Origin: Streptomyces sp. HD
GTDB lineage: Bacteria; Actinomycetota; Actinomycetes; Streptomycetales; Streptomycetaceae
Assembly: GCF_028369295.1 (NCBI RefSeq)
Contig: NZ_JAQMYP010000042.1
Span: 1-64,000, forward strand
Length of the DNA stretch: 64,000 bases
Direction: 5' to 3'
Position 1 is the stretch's first letter, and each line of letters starts with the position of its first letter. Of the stretch, positions 25,140-34,416 are shown one piece after another. The notes beneath the pieces are model-generated. The model saw nothing but the letters and a program-made list of their open reading frames with translations. It was not told the DNA's origin and ran no database searches. The translations under genes were made by a program, and so were the position numbers.

Positions 25140-25972
25140 CAGTTCTTCACCGCCCCGCTGAGCATGCCGCCCGTGATCCGTCGCTGGATGACCGCGAACA
25201 CGACCAGTGAGGGCAGTGTCGCGAGGAACGCGGCGGCGGCCAGCGGGCCGAGGTCCGCGACGCCCTCCGCGCCGATGAAGTGGGTGAGGACGACCGGCAG
25301 GGTCTGTTTCTCCGGGGTCTTCAGCAGGACGAGCGCGAAGAAGAACTCGTTCCACGCCGTGACGAACGCGAACATCGCCGTCGCCACGATCCCCGGCGCC
25401 AGCAGCGGCGCGGTCACCGAGACGAGGGTGCGCAGCCGCCCGGCCCCGTCGACGGCCGCCGCCTCCTCCAGCTCGGGCGGCACGGCACGGACGTACCCGA
25501 CGAGCATCCACAGCGCGAACGGCAGCGCCCACACCACGTAGACCATGATCAACCCCGGCATCGAGTTGATCAGCCGCAGGTTCTTCAGCACCAGGAACAG
25601 CGGGATGATCACCAGCACGAGCGGGAACGCCTGGCTGACGACCACCCAGCCGGTCGCCGCCCGCGCGAGCCGGGTGCGGTGTCGGGCCATGACGTACGCC
25701 ATCGGGGTCGCGAGGAGTACGGCGATCAGGGCGGCGCCGACCGCGGCGATCAGGGAGTTGAGGGCGGCGTGCAGGAGGGGCTGTTCGTCGAAGGCCTGGC
25801 GGAAGTTGGCGAGGGTGGGGTTCTTCGGGATCCAGGTGGGGTGCAGGCTGGCGAGCTCGCCGGGCGGCTTGAAGGCGGTGGAGATCAGCCAGAGGAAGGG
25901 GAAGACGAGGAAGAGGAGGTAGGCGAGCAGGGCGGCGTACTGGCCGGCACGGCCCATGGTGCTGGTCCTCAT
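25139..25972 (-). CDS. Sugar ABC transporter permease (MalG/UgpE type)
   Basis: A 277-aa membrane protein with about six TM segments, beginning YAALLAYLLFLVFPFLWLI. The EAA loop is ELEEAAAVDGAGRLRTLVSV. The short N-terminus before TM1 and the C-terminal RRITGGMLSGAVKN are typical of the MalG branch. The ATG overlaps the partner permease stop (ATGA). It works with the MalF-type protein encoded just upstream. Confidence 0.92.
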   Translation of the reverse strand: MRTSTMGRAGQYAALLAYLLFLVFPFLWLISTAFKPPGELASLHPTWIPKNPTLANFRQAFDEQPLLHAALNSLIAAVGAALIAVLLATPMAYVMARHRTRLARAATGWVVVSQAFPLVLVIIPLFLVLKNLRLINSMPGLIMVYVVWALPFALWMLVGYVRAVPPELEEAAAVDGAGRLRTLVSVTAPLLAPGIVATAMFAFVTAWNEFFFALVLLKTPEKQTLPVVLTHFIGAEGVADLGPLAAAAFLATLPSLVVFAVIQRRITGGMLSGAVKN

Positions 25973-26913
25973 GACTCGTCACCTCCTCTGAGCCGGCCGA
26001 CGAGGAAGAGGGCGAGGAGGATCGAGATCATCGCGACCATCACGCATCCCATCGCCGCCGCGTAGCCGAACTGGCCGTAGCGGAAGGCCTCTTCGTAGGC
26101 GAAGAGCATCGGCAGGCGGGTGCGGCCGCCGGGGCCGCCGCTGGTGAGGACGTAGACCAGGGCGAAGGAGTTGAAGTTCCAGATCAGGTTGAGGGCGGTG
26201 ATGGAGAGGGCGACGGGCCGCAGGGCAGGCCAGGTGACCGTGCGGAAGCGGCGCCAGGCTCCGGCGCCGTCGACGGCCGCCGCCTCGTGGAGTTCGCGCG
26301 GGGTGTTCTGCAGACCGGCGAGCAGGGTGACGGTGGTTACGGGCATGCCGGCCCAGATGCCGACGACGATGACGGCGGGCAGGGCGGTGGACAGACCGCT
26401 GAGCCAGTCGCGGCCGTCGCCGAGGCCCAGATCGCGGAGTGTCTCGTTGAGGATGCCGGCGTCGGGGTTGTAGACCAGCCGCCACATGACGCCGACGACG
26501 ACCTCGGGCATGGCCCACGGGACGATCGCCAGGGCGCGGGCCAGCCAGCGCAGCCGCAGGTCCTCGTTGAGGAGGAGGGCGAGGCCCAGCGCCAGCAAGA
26601 ACTGCGGCACGGTGACACCGACCGCCCAGACCAGGCCGATCCGGAACGACTCCCAGAACAGGGTGTCGTGCAGCAGGTCGCTGAAGTTGAGCGCGCCGAT
26701 CCACTGGGTGGGTTCGGTGCGTCCGGACTGGGCGTCGGTGAAGGCCAGCAGGATTCCGTAGAGCAGCGGTCCGACGCTCAGGATCAGGATGGGGATCAGC
26801 GCGGGGAGTACGAGGAACCAGGCGCCGTGGTCCGCGACGCGCCGCTGCCCGTCACGCCTCTTGCCGCCCGGCACAGGTCTGACCGGCCTCTCCGCCTCGG
26901 TCACCGATGTCAC
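25969..26913 (-). CDS. Sugar ABC transporter permease (MalF/UgpA type)
   Basis: A 314-aa membrane permease, first gene of the sugar importer operon. After a charged N-terminus of about 30 residues comes AWFLVLPALIPILILSVGPLL, then five more membrane segments. The EAA loop is ELHEAAAVDGAGAWRRF. A GTG start at 26913 is preceded on this strand by AAAGGGGC at good spacing. Carbon-source regulators of the LacI type often control such operons, but none is adjacent and no clear operator is seen. Confidence 0.92.
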   Translation of the reverse strand: MTSVTEAERPVRPVPGGKRRDGQRRVADHGAWFLVLPALIPILILSVGPLLYGILLAFTDAQSGRTEPTQWIGALNFSDLLHDTLFWESFRIGLVWAVGVTVPQFLLALGLALLLNEDLRLRWLARALAIVPWAMPEVVVGVMWRLVYNPDAGILNETLRDLGLGDGRDWLSGLSTALPAVIVVGIWAGMPVTTVTLLAGLQNTPRELHEAAAVDGAGAWRRFRTVTWPALRPVALSITALNLIWNFNSFALVYVLTSGGPGGRTRLPMLFAYEEAFRYGQFGYAAAMGCVMVAMISILLALFLVGRLRGGDES

Positions 26914-27091
26914 GAATCAGCCCCTTTGCACGGCTCGGGTGGGCTCCGTCATGGTCGTGAAGGCGCCGTACCCCGTCAAGGCAGTGCGCACGCGGTCCGA
27001 CCTGTGGAAATGCAAGACTGGGCGCGGATGGCGGGAATCCGACACCGTTCGCCGCCGTTCACGAAGGCGTACGACCACACGGAGGCGGACG

Positions 27092-27955
27092 ATGGACGAG
27101 GCACGGGCGCGGGACCTACTGGCCGCGGCGGGGGTACTGCCCCGACCGGCCCAGGACGCGCGGCTGCTCGCCCTGGGCGAGAACGCGGTGTTCGCCGCCG
27201 GTGACCTGGTCGTCAAGGTGGGCCGGGACGCCGAACTCCTCGACCGGGCGCGGCGCGAGCTGGATATCGCGGTGTGGCTGGCCGAGGCGGGCGTGCCGGC
27301 GGTGCGGGCGGCCGAACCGAAGGCGCTGCTGGTGGAGGGGCACCCGGTGACCGTGTGGCACCGGCTGCCCGATCCGGTACGGCCCGCCGAGCCACGGGAT
27401 TTGGCCGAACTCCTACGGGTCGTGCACGCCCTGCCCGCGCCCTCCTTCGCGCTGCCGCCGCGGGAGTTGCTGGGCGGGGTGGAGCGCTGGCTACGGCTGG
27501 CGGGCGACGCGATCGATCCGGCGGACGCGGCGTATCTGCGGGAGCGGCGGGACGGTTTCGCCGCGGCCGCCGCTGGGTTGACACCTCATCTGACACCCGG
27601 GCCGATCCATGGAGACGCGTTGCCGCGCAATGTCCATGTGGGGGCGGACGGGCCGGTGTTGGTCGATCTGGAGACCTTCTCCTTCGATCTGCGTGAGCAT
27701 GATCTGGTGGTCATGGCCCTGTCCCGGGATCGGTACGGGGTGCCCGCGGCGGCCTACCAGTCGTTCGTCGAGGCCTACGGCTGGGATGTGCGGGAGTGGG
27801 ACGGGTGCTCCGTGCTGCGGGGGGCTCGGGAGACGGCCAGCTGCGCGTGGGTCGCACAGCACGCGCCGAGCAATCCGAAGGCGCTGGCGGAGTTCGAGCG
27901 GCGGGTGGGGTCGTTGCGGGAGGCGGACGAGGCCGTGCGGTGGTATCCGTTCTGA
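27092..27955 (+). CDS. Aminoglycoside phosphotransferase (APH)-family small-molecule kinase
   Basis: A 287-aa kinase-like protein. The APH catalytic motif is intact as IHGDALPRNV, followed by VLVDLETFSFDLREHDL with the metal-binding Asp. The N-terminal lobe has ALGENAVFAAGDLVVKV with the ATP-binding Lys. ATG 27092 is six bases after GGAGG (27081-27085). The family phosphorylates aminoglycosides, choline, homoserine or other metabolites. No neighbour points to the substrate. Divergent from the sugar ABC operon. Confidence 0.85.
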   Translation: MDEARARDLLAAAGVLPRPAQDARLLALGENAVFAAGDLVVKVGRDAELLDRARRELDIAVWLAEAGVPAVRAAEPKALLVEGHPVTVWHRLPDPVRPAEPRDLAELLRVVHALPAPSFALPPRELLGGVERWLRLAGDAIDPADAAYLRERRDGFAAAAAGLTPHLTPGPIHGDALPRNVHVGADGPVLVDLETFSFDLREHDLVVMALSRDRYGVPAAAYQSFVEAYGWDVREWDGCSVLRGARETASCAWVAQHAPSNPKALAEFERRVGSLREADEAVRWYPF

Positions 27956-27959
27956 GCGC

Positions 27960-28025
27960 CTGGAGTCGGTGGGCCCTGGAGTCGGTGAGGGCCTGGAGTC
28001 GGTGGGCCCTGGAGTCGGTGAGGGC
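27960..28025. repeat. Exact 33-bp tandem duplication
   Basis: The 33-bp unit at 27960-27992 is repeated exactly at 27993-28025, starting five bases after the phosphotransferase stop. Each unit has two half copies beginning CTGGAGTCGGTG. Because 33 is divisible by three, a frame runs through the repeats, but it lies after the stop codon. It may have grown by strand slippage. Confidence 0.85.
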
Positions 28026-28093
28026 CTGGGCAGCGCTCTGACCTGCTGACGCCGGCCGGTGCCGCCCGATGCCATGCCGCTGTTCAGGATCGA

Positions 28094-29035
28094 TCACCGG
28101 CGGCGCGCAGGTCCCCGCGCCCAAGGGGCGTCGGCGCCGCGTTCCTGGATGGTCGTCGCGGTTCGGCGCAGCTCGGTCAGAACCGTGCGGAATGCCGTGC
28201 GGGCTGTGCGTTCGGGGCGGTAGAGGGCGTCGATGTGGCGTCTCGCCTGGACGCCGCTGAGGGGTCTGAGGACGAGTGCGGGGTGTGGGCGCATCGTCCA
28301 GCGCGGCATCAGGGCGATGCCTCCGCCGGCCGCGAGGGCCTCGGCCACCACGGCGAATTCGTTGATCCGGTGGGCCAGACGGAGGCGGCGCCCGGCCGCT
28401 GCGGCGATGGCCTCGATGACCGCGAACACCGGGAAACCGTCGTGCGCCGTGATCCACGTCTCGTCGGCCACGTCGCGCGGGGTGACGCGGCGCTTGGCGG
28501 CCAACGGGTGGTCGGCCGGCATGGCCACGTCCAGCGGCTCCCGCAGCAGCGTCGTCGCCGCCACCGTGTCCGGCCACGGCGGGGCGTGGTCCAGCCGGTG
28601 GGCGAGGACGATGTCGTAGTCCCGGGTCAGTCGGGGGAAGTCCTCCTGCGGTACGTCCTCGTCGGCCAGCCTCGGCACCGGCCGTCCCGGACCGGCCAGC
28701 GCACGGAGCAGGAGCGGGAAGAACGCGGTGCCCGCGCTGTGGAACGCCGCCACCGACACCTCCCCGTCCGGCCGCTCGACGAACTCCTCGACCGCGTGCC
28801 GGGCCCGCGCGAGCGCCGTCTCCACCTCTACGGCCGCGCCCGCCAGCGCCTGCCCGGCGTCGGTGAGCACAAGGCGACGCCCTTGCCGCTCGGTGAGCGG
28901 CACCGGGATCGAGCGTTGCAGCAGCCGTAGCTGCTGGGAGATCGCCGACGGCGTCACCAGCAGCGCCTCGGCGACCGCCGTGACGCTGCCCAGTTCGCCG
29001 AGCTCCCGCAGGATCCTCAGCTGCCGCTCGTCCAT
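28094..29035 (-). CDS. LysR-family transcriptional regulator
   Basis: A 313-aa regulator with the N-terminal winged helix-turn-helix (LRILRELGELGSVTAVAEAL, then TPSAISQQLRLLQRS) and a C-terminal substrate-binding fold for an effector. It is divergent from an EamA-type exporter gene, a common arrangement in which the regulator controls the exporter. An AT-rich inverted repeat in the 95-base gap is a plausible binding site. Confidence 0.9.
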   Translation of the reverse strand: MDERQLRILRELGELGSVTAVAEALLVTPSAISQQLRLLQRSIPVPLTERQGRRLVLTDAGQALAGAAVEVETALARARHAVEEFVERPDGEVSVAAFHSAGTAFFPLLLRALAGPGRPVPRLADEDVPQEDFPRLTRDYDIVLAHRLDHAPPWPDTVAATTLLREPLDVAMPADHPLAAKRRVTPRDVADETWITAHDGFPVFAVIEAIAAAAGRRLRLAHRINEFAVVAEALAAGGGIALMPRWTMRPHPALVLRPLSGVQARRHIDALYRPERTARTAFRTVLTELRRTATTIQERGADAPWARGPARRR

Positions 29036-29082
29036 GGCCTCGGTTCAGGGGTGGTGGTGGGTGGAGTCACAATGAAGTGCCG

Positions 29083-29099
29083 CTAAATGATCGTTTTAG
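29083..29099. promoter_or_regulatory. AT-rich inverted repeat between LysR and exporter genes
   Basis: CTAAA and TTTAG flank seven bases (TGATCGT). The sequence is strikingly AT-rich for this genome and lies 32 bases before the exporter start and 48 bases before the LysR start. It is a good candidate for the LysR site and overlapping promoters. Confidence 0.45.
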
Positions 29100-29130
29100 A
29101 AAGTGGTACTGGGCTTCAGAGTAGCTTCCG

Positions 29131-30177
29131 GTGCACCGTGGTCGCGTGTCCGACGTCCGCCGTACCGATGCGGTACTCCTCCTTGTCGCGCTCGTCTGGG
29201 GATCCAGCTATCTGTCCGCCCAGACGGCCACCGCCGCGCTGCCCGTCCTGCTGGTCCTGTTCGCCCGCTACGCCCTGTCCGCCGTCGCCTGCCTCGGCGT
29301 AGTCGCCGTCCGAAGGCGCGGGGCGCGCCGGTCCCGCCGGTGGACGGGTGCCGAACTGCGGGCCGGTGTGCCCCTGGGCGTGACCCAGGCGGCGGTCCTG
29401 CTCGTGGAGACGTACGGTGTCGCCCACACCAGCGCCGCCAACGCCGGTCTCATCATCAGCCTGACCATCGTCCTCACTCCGCTCCTCGACCGCGGCGGCC
29501 GCCGCGGCACCCTGCCCGGCTCGTTCTTCGCCGCGACCGCCGTCTGTGTCCTGGCCGTCGGGCTGCTGATGTCCGGCAACGGCTTCCACGCGCCCCGCCT
29601 CGGCGACCTGCTGATGCTCGGCGCGGCGCTGATCAGGGCCGCGCATGTCGCACTCGTCGGCCGGTTCACCGCGGGGCGACCGATCCGCCCGTTGCAACTG
29701 ACGACTGTGCAGACCCTCGTGGGCACGGCGCTGTTCCTGCCGGCTGCGGCCCATGACCTGCCGACGCTGGTCCACACCGACCCGGCGACCTGGGCCCAGC
29801 TCGGCTATCTCGCCCTGTTCTGCAGTGTGTTCGCCTTCCTGGCCCAGACCTGGGCCGTGCAACGCACCTCCGCCAGCCGGGCCAGCCTGCTGCTGGGCAC
29901 CGAACCGGTCTGGGCCGTCGCGGTGGGCGTGGCCCTCGGCGGCGAGCACCTCACACCGCTCACCGGCCTGGGGGCGGCGCTGATGGTCGCCGGTACCTAC
30001 TGGGGGCAGGCGGTGGAGCGAGCGCACCGGAGCACACCCGAACCCCCACTCCCACCGCCCCACGCTCCCGACCAGGCCCCCGCCGAGCCGCCCGCCACGG
30101 CCCTCGACAAGGCCCTCGACAAGGACTCCGAATGCCTGAACACACCCGCAACACCAACGACACCTACGACCACCTGA
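29131..30177 (+). CDS. EamA/DMT-family transporter
   Basis: A 348-aa (or 343-aa) drug/metabolite transporter with about ten TM segments in two EamA halves. The first begins AVLLLVALVWGSSYLSAQTA. The second half ends SLLLGTEPVWAVAVGVALGG. The last ~45 residues are a hydrophilic Pro/Ala/Thr-rich tail that overlaps the next gene. The start is uncertain: GTG 29131 and GTG 29146 are both possible, neither with a good ribosome binding site. Divergent from the LysR gene. Confidence 0.85.
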   Translation: MHRGRVSDVRRTDAVLLLVALVWGSSYLSAQTATAALPVLLVLFARYALSAVACLGVVAVRRRGARRSRRWTGAELRAGVPLGVTQAAVLLVETYGVAHTSAANAGLIISLTIVLTPLLDRGGRRGTLPGSFFAATAVCVLAVGLLMSGNGFHAPRLGDLLMLGAALIRAAHVALVGRFTAGRPIRPLQLTTVQTLVGTALFLPAAAHDLPTLVHTDPATWAQLGYLALFCSVFAFLAQTWAVQRTSASRASLLLGTEPVWAVAVGVALGGEHLTPLTGLGAALMVAGTYWGQAVERAHRSTPEPPLPPPHAPDQAPAEPPATALDKALDKDSECLNTPATPTTPTTT

Positions 30178-30644
30178 TCTCCCTGCTCGACTCCTCCTCC
30201 GTCGACTACCGCCTCATCGACCACGCCCCCGAAGGCGCCACCGAGGCCGTCTGCGCGCTGCGCGGGCACCCGGCTTCCGAGGCCGCGAAGTGCATCGTGC
30301 TGCGGGTCAAGGTGGACCGGCGCACGACGCGCCACGTCCTCGCCGTCGTCCCGGGAGACCGACGGGTGGACCTGGACGCCGTCAGGGCGCTGTTCGCCGC
30401 GCGCTACGTCGGCTTCAGCGACGCGGAGACCGCCGAGCGACTGGCCCGCGCGGTCCCCGGCACCGTGCTGCCGTTCAGCTTCGAGCCCGACCTCGAACTC
30501 GTCGCCGACCCCGAAGTCCTGGCCCAGCCGAAGCTGTACTTCAACGCCGCCCGTCTCGACCGCTCACTGCTCATCTCGGGCGCCGACTACGAACGCCTGG
30601 CCAAGCCCCGCATCGAGCGCATCGCGGCGTCGGCAACGGAGTAG
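30132..30644 (+). CDS. YbaK/EbsC-family aminoacyl-tRNA deacylase
   Basis: A 170-aa protein of the YbaK/ProX editing fold, which removes wrong amino acids from tRNA (for example Cys-tRNAPro or Ala-tRNAPro). Visible features are LIDHAPEGATEAV, the substrate-pocket region EAAKCIVLRVKVDRR, and GTVLPFSFEPDLELVADPEV. ATG 30132 lies inside the last 46 bases of the exporter gene in another frame, so translation may be coupled. Which tRNA is edited cannot be told. Confidence 0.85.
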   Translation: MPEHTRNTNDTYDHLISLLDSSSVDYRLIDHAPEGATEAVCALRGHPASEAAKCIVLRVKVDRRTTRHVLAVVPGDRRVDLDAVRALFAARYVGFSDAETAERLARAVPGTVLPFSFEPDLELVADPEVLAQPKLYFNAARLDRSLLISGADYERLAKPRIERIAASATE

Positions 30645-30839
30645 CGGAGAGCGCCCGGCGACGACGTGACGGAAGGCGCCCGGCGACGGCGTACCGTACG
30701 GATCCCTGCATCAGGGCGACAGAGGATGCCCGGCACCGGCGTGCCGGAGGACGCCCCGCATCGGTGAATGACACGCGGCCGCGGGAACGAGACGACCGGC
30801 TGCCCGCCTGTCAGCCGAGACGCGGCGCCGCCCGCCCCC
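30645..30839. repeat. Degenerate ~25-bp repeats between deacylase and exonuclease genes
   Basis: GCGCCCGGCGACGACGTGAC at 30651, GCGCCCGGCGACGGCGTACC at 30676 and GATGCCCGGCACCGGCGTGC at 30725 are related units, 25 and about 49 bases apart. They lie between two converging genes. No clear terminator hairpin or gene is visible. Confidence 0.5.
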
Positions 30840-31577
30840 TCAGAGCGCCTCTCCCGCCACCGTCTCCCCCGTCGGCTCCCGCAGCGGCCACGTGCCGTCG
30901 ACCACCGCCGTCGCGTCGCCCTTGCGGCGCAGGAAGTTCTGGAAGTCCGCCGCCCACTCGGCGTACCACTCGATCTGGCGGCGGTGCAGCTCCGCCGGGC
31001 CGAGGGCCGCGATCTTGGGATGGCGGACGGCTATCGCACCGGCGAGCCGGGCCGCGGCGAGGGCGTCGGCGGAGGCGTCGTGAGCGGAGTCGAGGGCGAT
31101 GCCGTACTCCCGGCAGACCGCTTCGAGGTTGCGCTTGCCGCGGCGGTAACGGTCGACCCAGCGGTCGATGGTGTACGGGTCGATGACCGGGGCGGGGTCG
31201 ATGCCGCCGAGGCGGTCGCGCAGGGACGGCAGTCCGTACCGTCGCAGTTCGGCGGAGAGCAGGCTCAGGTCGAAGGCGGCGTTGTAGGCGACGACCGGCA
31301 CGCCCGTCTTCCAGTAGGTGACCAGGACCTCGGCGATGGCGTCCGCCACCTGGTCGGCCGGGCGGCCCTCGGCGGCCGCGCGTTCGTTGCTGATGCCGTG
31401 CACCGCGACCGCGTCCGCCGGGATCTCCACGCCCGGATCCGCCAGCCACTCCTTGCGCCCTATGGGCTGCCCGTCCCTGACCTCGATCACGGCGCCGGTG
31501 ACGATGCGCGCCTCGCGCGGATCGGTCCCGGTCGTCTCCAGGTCGAAGCCGATCAGCAGCTCACGGTGCCAGCCCAT
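30840..31577 (-). CDS. DnaQ-like 3'-5' exonuclease (DEDDh)
   Basis: A 245-aa nuclease-fold protein. The four acidic residues and the His are visible: FDLETTG (D and E), VAYNAAFDLSLL (D), and AHDASADALAAARL (His and D). Such proteins trim DNA or RNA 3' ends, in proofreading or RNA turnover. I chose the ATG at 31577 (MGWHRELLIGFDLETTG) because AAGGGGG precedes it; an in-frame start 66 bases upstream would add 22 residues of no domain character. Confidence 0.88.
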   Translation of the reverse strand: MGWHRELLIGFDLETTGTDPREARIVTGAVIEVRDGQPIGRKEWLADPGVEIPADAVAVHGISNERAAAEGRPADQVADAIAEVLVTYWKTGVPVVAYNAAFDLSLLSAELRRYGLPSLRDRLGGIDPAPVIDPYTIDRWVDRYRRGKRNLEAVCREYGIALDSAHDASADALAAARLAGAIAVRHPKIAALGPAELHRRQIEWYAEWAADFQNFLRRKGDATAVVDGTWPLREPTGETVAGEAL

Positions 31578-31685
31578 GGGCGGTCCCCCTTCTTGGTGGT
31601 GCGTTCCCCCAGTGGTCTCCACCTTCCCATGTGCCACTGACAATCAGAGGACCGCATTCCGCCTACCCGACAGCTGCGGGACACT

Positions 31686-32924
31686 TCAGGACACTGGTCG
31701 CGAATCCGCCCACATCAACTCGAACTCCTCGCGATACGTAGGGAAAAGCCCGCCTTCATCGATCTCGTCCGACTTGACCACCCTGGCGCCGTTGCGCAGC
31801 ACCAGCACCGGCGCCTCCAGCCCCCGGGTCCGCCGCAGATAGGTCTGCACGACCGCGATGCCGTCGGTGCCGTCGCCGTCCACGAGGTAGGCCGTGAAGC
31901 GGGGCGTCTCGTCGAAGACCTGGATCTCGAAGGCGCCGGGGTCGCGCAGCCGGGACCGCACCCGGCGCATGTGCAGGATGTTCATCTCGACCGCGCGGCT
32001 CAGCTCGCCCCGCTTGATGCCGAGTTCACGCTCGCGCCGCTTGACCGAGCTGGAGGCCGGGTTCAGGAACAGCAGCCGCATCCGGCACCCGGACTCGGCG
32101 AGCCGCACCAGACGCCGCCCGGAGAAGTTCTGCACCAGCAGGTTGAGGCCGATGCCGATGGCGTCGAGCCTGCGGGCACCGCCGAAGATGTCCTCGGCCG
32201 GGAACTGGCGCAGCAGCCGTACCCGGTCGGAGTGCACGGCGACCACGTCGGCGTACCGGTCGCCGACCAGGTCCTCGACGGCGTCGATGGGCAACCGGCG
32301 CGCGGAGGGCACGTCGCCGCTGCCGCCGAGGATCTCCAGCAGCCGCGCCGAGGCCCGCTCGGCCTGGTTCAGGACCGCCTCGGACAGGGCCCGGTTGCGC
32401 GAGACCACGTTCCGGGTCACTTCGAGCTCGTCCAGGGCGAGTTCGACGTCCCGGCGGTCGTCGACGTACGGCTCGAAGCACGGCCAGTGCTGCACCATCA
32501 GCTCGCGCAGCTGCGGCAGCGTGAGGAAGCTGAGGACGTTGTCGTCGGCCGGGTCCAGCAAGTAACCCTTGCGGCGGCTGACTTCGCGTACGGCGACGGC
32601 GCGCTGCACCCATTCCTGGCCTGCCGGTCCGGCCGCCGCGACCACCCACTCGTCGCCGTGGACGGGCTCGTAGATGGGACGCAGAACAGCGGCCACGACC
32701 GCGCGCAGCCGCTGTTCGACGAGGTTCAGCCAGATGTAGGCCCGGCCTGCCCGCTGGGCGCGCGTACGCACCTCGCGCCAGGCGTCGGTGCCCCAGTCCA
32801 GCTCCGGGCCGATGGAGCTGGTCTCCATCGGCCTGGCCAGGGACACCGTGCCGGGTGGGACCTCTGTGGAGTTCCCCTCGTGACCCTCGTCACCAGGGGG
32901 CAACTCCAGCCCTCCCGAGCCCAC
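31686..32924 (-). CDS. SAV2148-type HEPN-domain protein
   Basis: A 412-aa protein that matches from memory the actinobacterial SAV2148 family annotated as HEPN-containing. It has AYIWLNLVEQRLRAVVAAVL, LPQLRELMVQHWPCFEPYV and LEVTRNVVSRNRALSEAVLN. The C-terminal half (VHSDRVRLLRQFP, MRLLFLNPASSSVKRRE, MNILHMRRVRSRLRD) looks like a phospholipase D-like or DUF5919-type sensor fold. HEPN RNases usually carry an Rx4-6H motif; here I see RNVVSRN with no His at that site, so nuclease activity is doubtful. GTG 32924 is supported by GGAAGG ten bases upstream; longer in-frame starts exist. Confidence 0.75.
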   Translation of the reverse strand: MGSGGLELPPGDEGHEGNSTEVPPGTVSLARPMETSSIGPELDWGTDAWREVRTRAQRAGRAYIWLNLVEQRLRAVVAAVLRPIYEPVHGDEWVVAAAGPAGQEWVQRAVAVREVSRRKGYLLDPADDNVLSFLTLPQLRELMVQHWPCFEPYVDDRRDVELALDELEVTRNVVSRNRALSEAVLNQAERASARLLEILGGSGDVPSARRLPIDAVEDLVGDRYADVVAVHSDRVRLLRQFPAEDIFGGARRLDAIGIGLNLLVQNFSGRRLVRLAESGCRMRLLFLNPASSSVKRRERELGIKRGELSRAVEMNILHMRRVRSRLRDPGAFEIQVFDETPRFTAYLVDGDGTDGIAVVQTYLRRTRGLEAPVLVLRNGARVVKSDEIDEGGLFPTYREEFELMWADSRPVS

Positions 32925-33027
32925 CCGCGCACCGCCTTCCGCTCCCCCGAGCACTCCCCGTCCCAACGATCAAGGAAGGGTACTCCGGGAGCGGTGGGCG
33001 GTGCAGCCGGATGGACAGGGTCGTTTC

Positions 33028-34356
33028 TCAACTATCCCGGCCGACGTGCCCGTTGATGCCCTTGAGGTCGGCCGGAGTGAGCGGATTCATAGCGGTCACG
33101 TCACGCGGGACGATGGAGAAGCCCTGCCAGTGGACCGGCATCGGCTGCTGGTCCTCGTCGCGCACGATGTGGTGGAAGCCCACGTTCATCCAGACCACGG
33201 GGTGAGTGAGGGACTGTCCGTTGACCCACTTGTCGACGTCCTTGGGGTGGCCGGCGGCGCAGGCGCCCAGGTTGCCGCTCGCGTACTGCTCGCACTTGTT
33301 GTACTCGGTGAAGTACACGTCGCGGTTGGTGAAGGAGCGGCCCGGGTACTTGCTGGTGGCGCCCGGAACGAGCTCGTACGAGCGCGCGTGCCCGTCCTTG
33401 TTCTTGCCCGACTGGCTGACCACCCGCCACCAGCGCATGTTCTTGGCGTCGCCGGCGAGTTCCTTGGTGACCTTCGTGAGCGTCGTCTTGTTGGTCGGAC
33501 CCCGGTCCCCCGCGGCCGGGCTGACCTTCGAGTCGTACTGCTCGACCCGGGTCTTGGAGGAGCCGTCGAGGCCGAAGTCGAGCCGCCAGAAGACGTTGTG
33601 GCTGTGGCTGTCGGCGTAGTCCTTGGCACCCTTGCCGATGGGCCAGCCGCGGCCGTCACCGGAGTCGTAGTCCTCGGGGGCGAGGCTGCCGGTCGCACCG
33701 ACGTTCATGGTGAGGGTGCCGTCGTCCTGGAACCGCCACTCGGTGATGTACTCGTACCAGCTCACCTTGTTGATGGTGTAGAGCAGCAGGTCCTTGCCCT
33801 GGGCCTGGTAGGTCTTGCCGATGCCGCCGTTCAGGGGCTCGGTCTGCAGGTGGTACGCGTGGCCCCGCGAACGCGTCGTGGCGCACAGGCCCTTGACGTC
33901 CTGGGAGGCGGAGTACATGGGCTCGCGCACCTTGACGGTCTTGATGGTGCCGCCCGGGCATTCGGCGGGCTTCAGGTTCAGCAGGCCGTTGCCGAAGTTG
34001 TACTCGGTGACGTCGTTGTACTCGGCCTCGCCGTCGTCGTACGGCACGTGGATCTGGGCGAGTTTGGCGCTGTTGAGGACCTTGATCGGCTTGGCCTCGC
34101 CGGGCGGCTGGTAGGAGATGTCCTCCAGGACGACCCCGGAGGTGCTGTTGAAGCGCCAGCACATGCGCCAGGTCGTGCCGGTGGAGAGCTTCTGTTCGAT
34201 GCGGTAGGCCGCGCTGCAGTTGGGGGCCGGGGCTGCGGCCGACTTCGGCTGGGCGGCGGCCGGACCCGCTCCGGTCGTCGCGCCGGCGGCCAGTGCGGCC
34301 AGGGACAGGCCGAAGGCCGCCCCCCTGCGAGCACGGCTGATTCTGTTCACGCGCAT
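33028..34356 (-). CDS. Secreted copper amine oxidase, catalytic-domain polypeptide
   Basis: A 442-aa exported protein (signal peptide ending near AAA-QP) corresponding to the catalytic beta-sandwich of copper amine oxidases, which oxidise primary amines to aldehydes with release of H2O2 and ammonia. The topaquinone-forming tyrosine is Tyr201 in WYEY (the consensus is NYEY or NYDY, so Asn is replaced by Trp). The catalytic base aligns with Asp115 in YNDVTEY. Copper ligands are His251 and His253 in SHSHNVFWRLDF and His396 in NVGFHHIVRDED. It lacks the N2/N3 domains, which appear to be encoded by the gene just upstream. Length is about two-thirds of a normal enzyme. Confidence 0.8.
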   Translation of the reverse strand: MRVNRISRARRGAAFGLSLAALAAGATTGAGPAAAQPKSAAAPAPNCSAAYRIEQKLSTGTTWRMCWRFNSTSGVVLEDISYQPPGEAKPIKVLNSAKLAQIHVPYDDGEAEYNDVTEYNFGNGLLNLKPAECPGGTIKTVKVREPMYSASQDVKGLCATTRSRGHAYHLQTEPLNGGIGKTYQAQGKDLLLYTINKVSWYEYITEWRFQDDGTLTMNVGATGSLAPEDYDSGDGRGWPIGKGAKDYADSHSHNVFWRLDFGLDGSSKTRVEQYDSKVSPAAGDRGPTNKTTLTKVTKELAGDAKNMRWWRVVSQSGKNKDGHARSYELVPGATSKYPGRSFTNRDVYFTEYNKCEQYASGNLGACAAGHPKDVDKWVNGQSLTHPVVWMNVGFHHIVRDEDQQPMPVHWQGFSIVPRDVTAMNPLTPADLKGINGHVGRDS

Positions 34357-34416
34357 GAAGAGGTGACTCCCTTACAGGAGATGCGAGTTGGAAAAGTGAA
34401 CGGATGTCGGCCCGGC

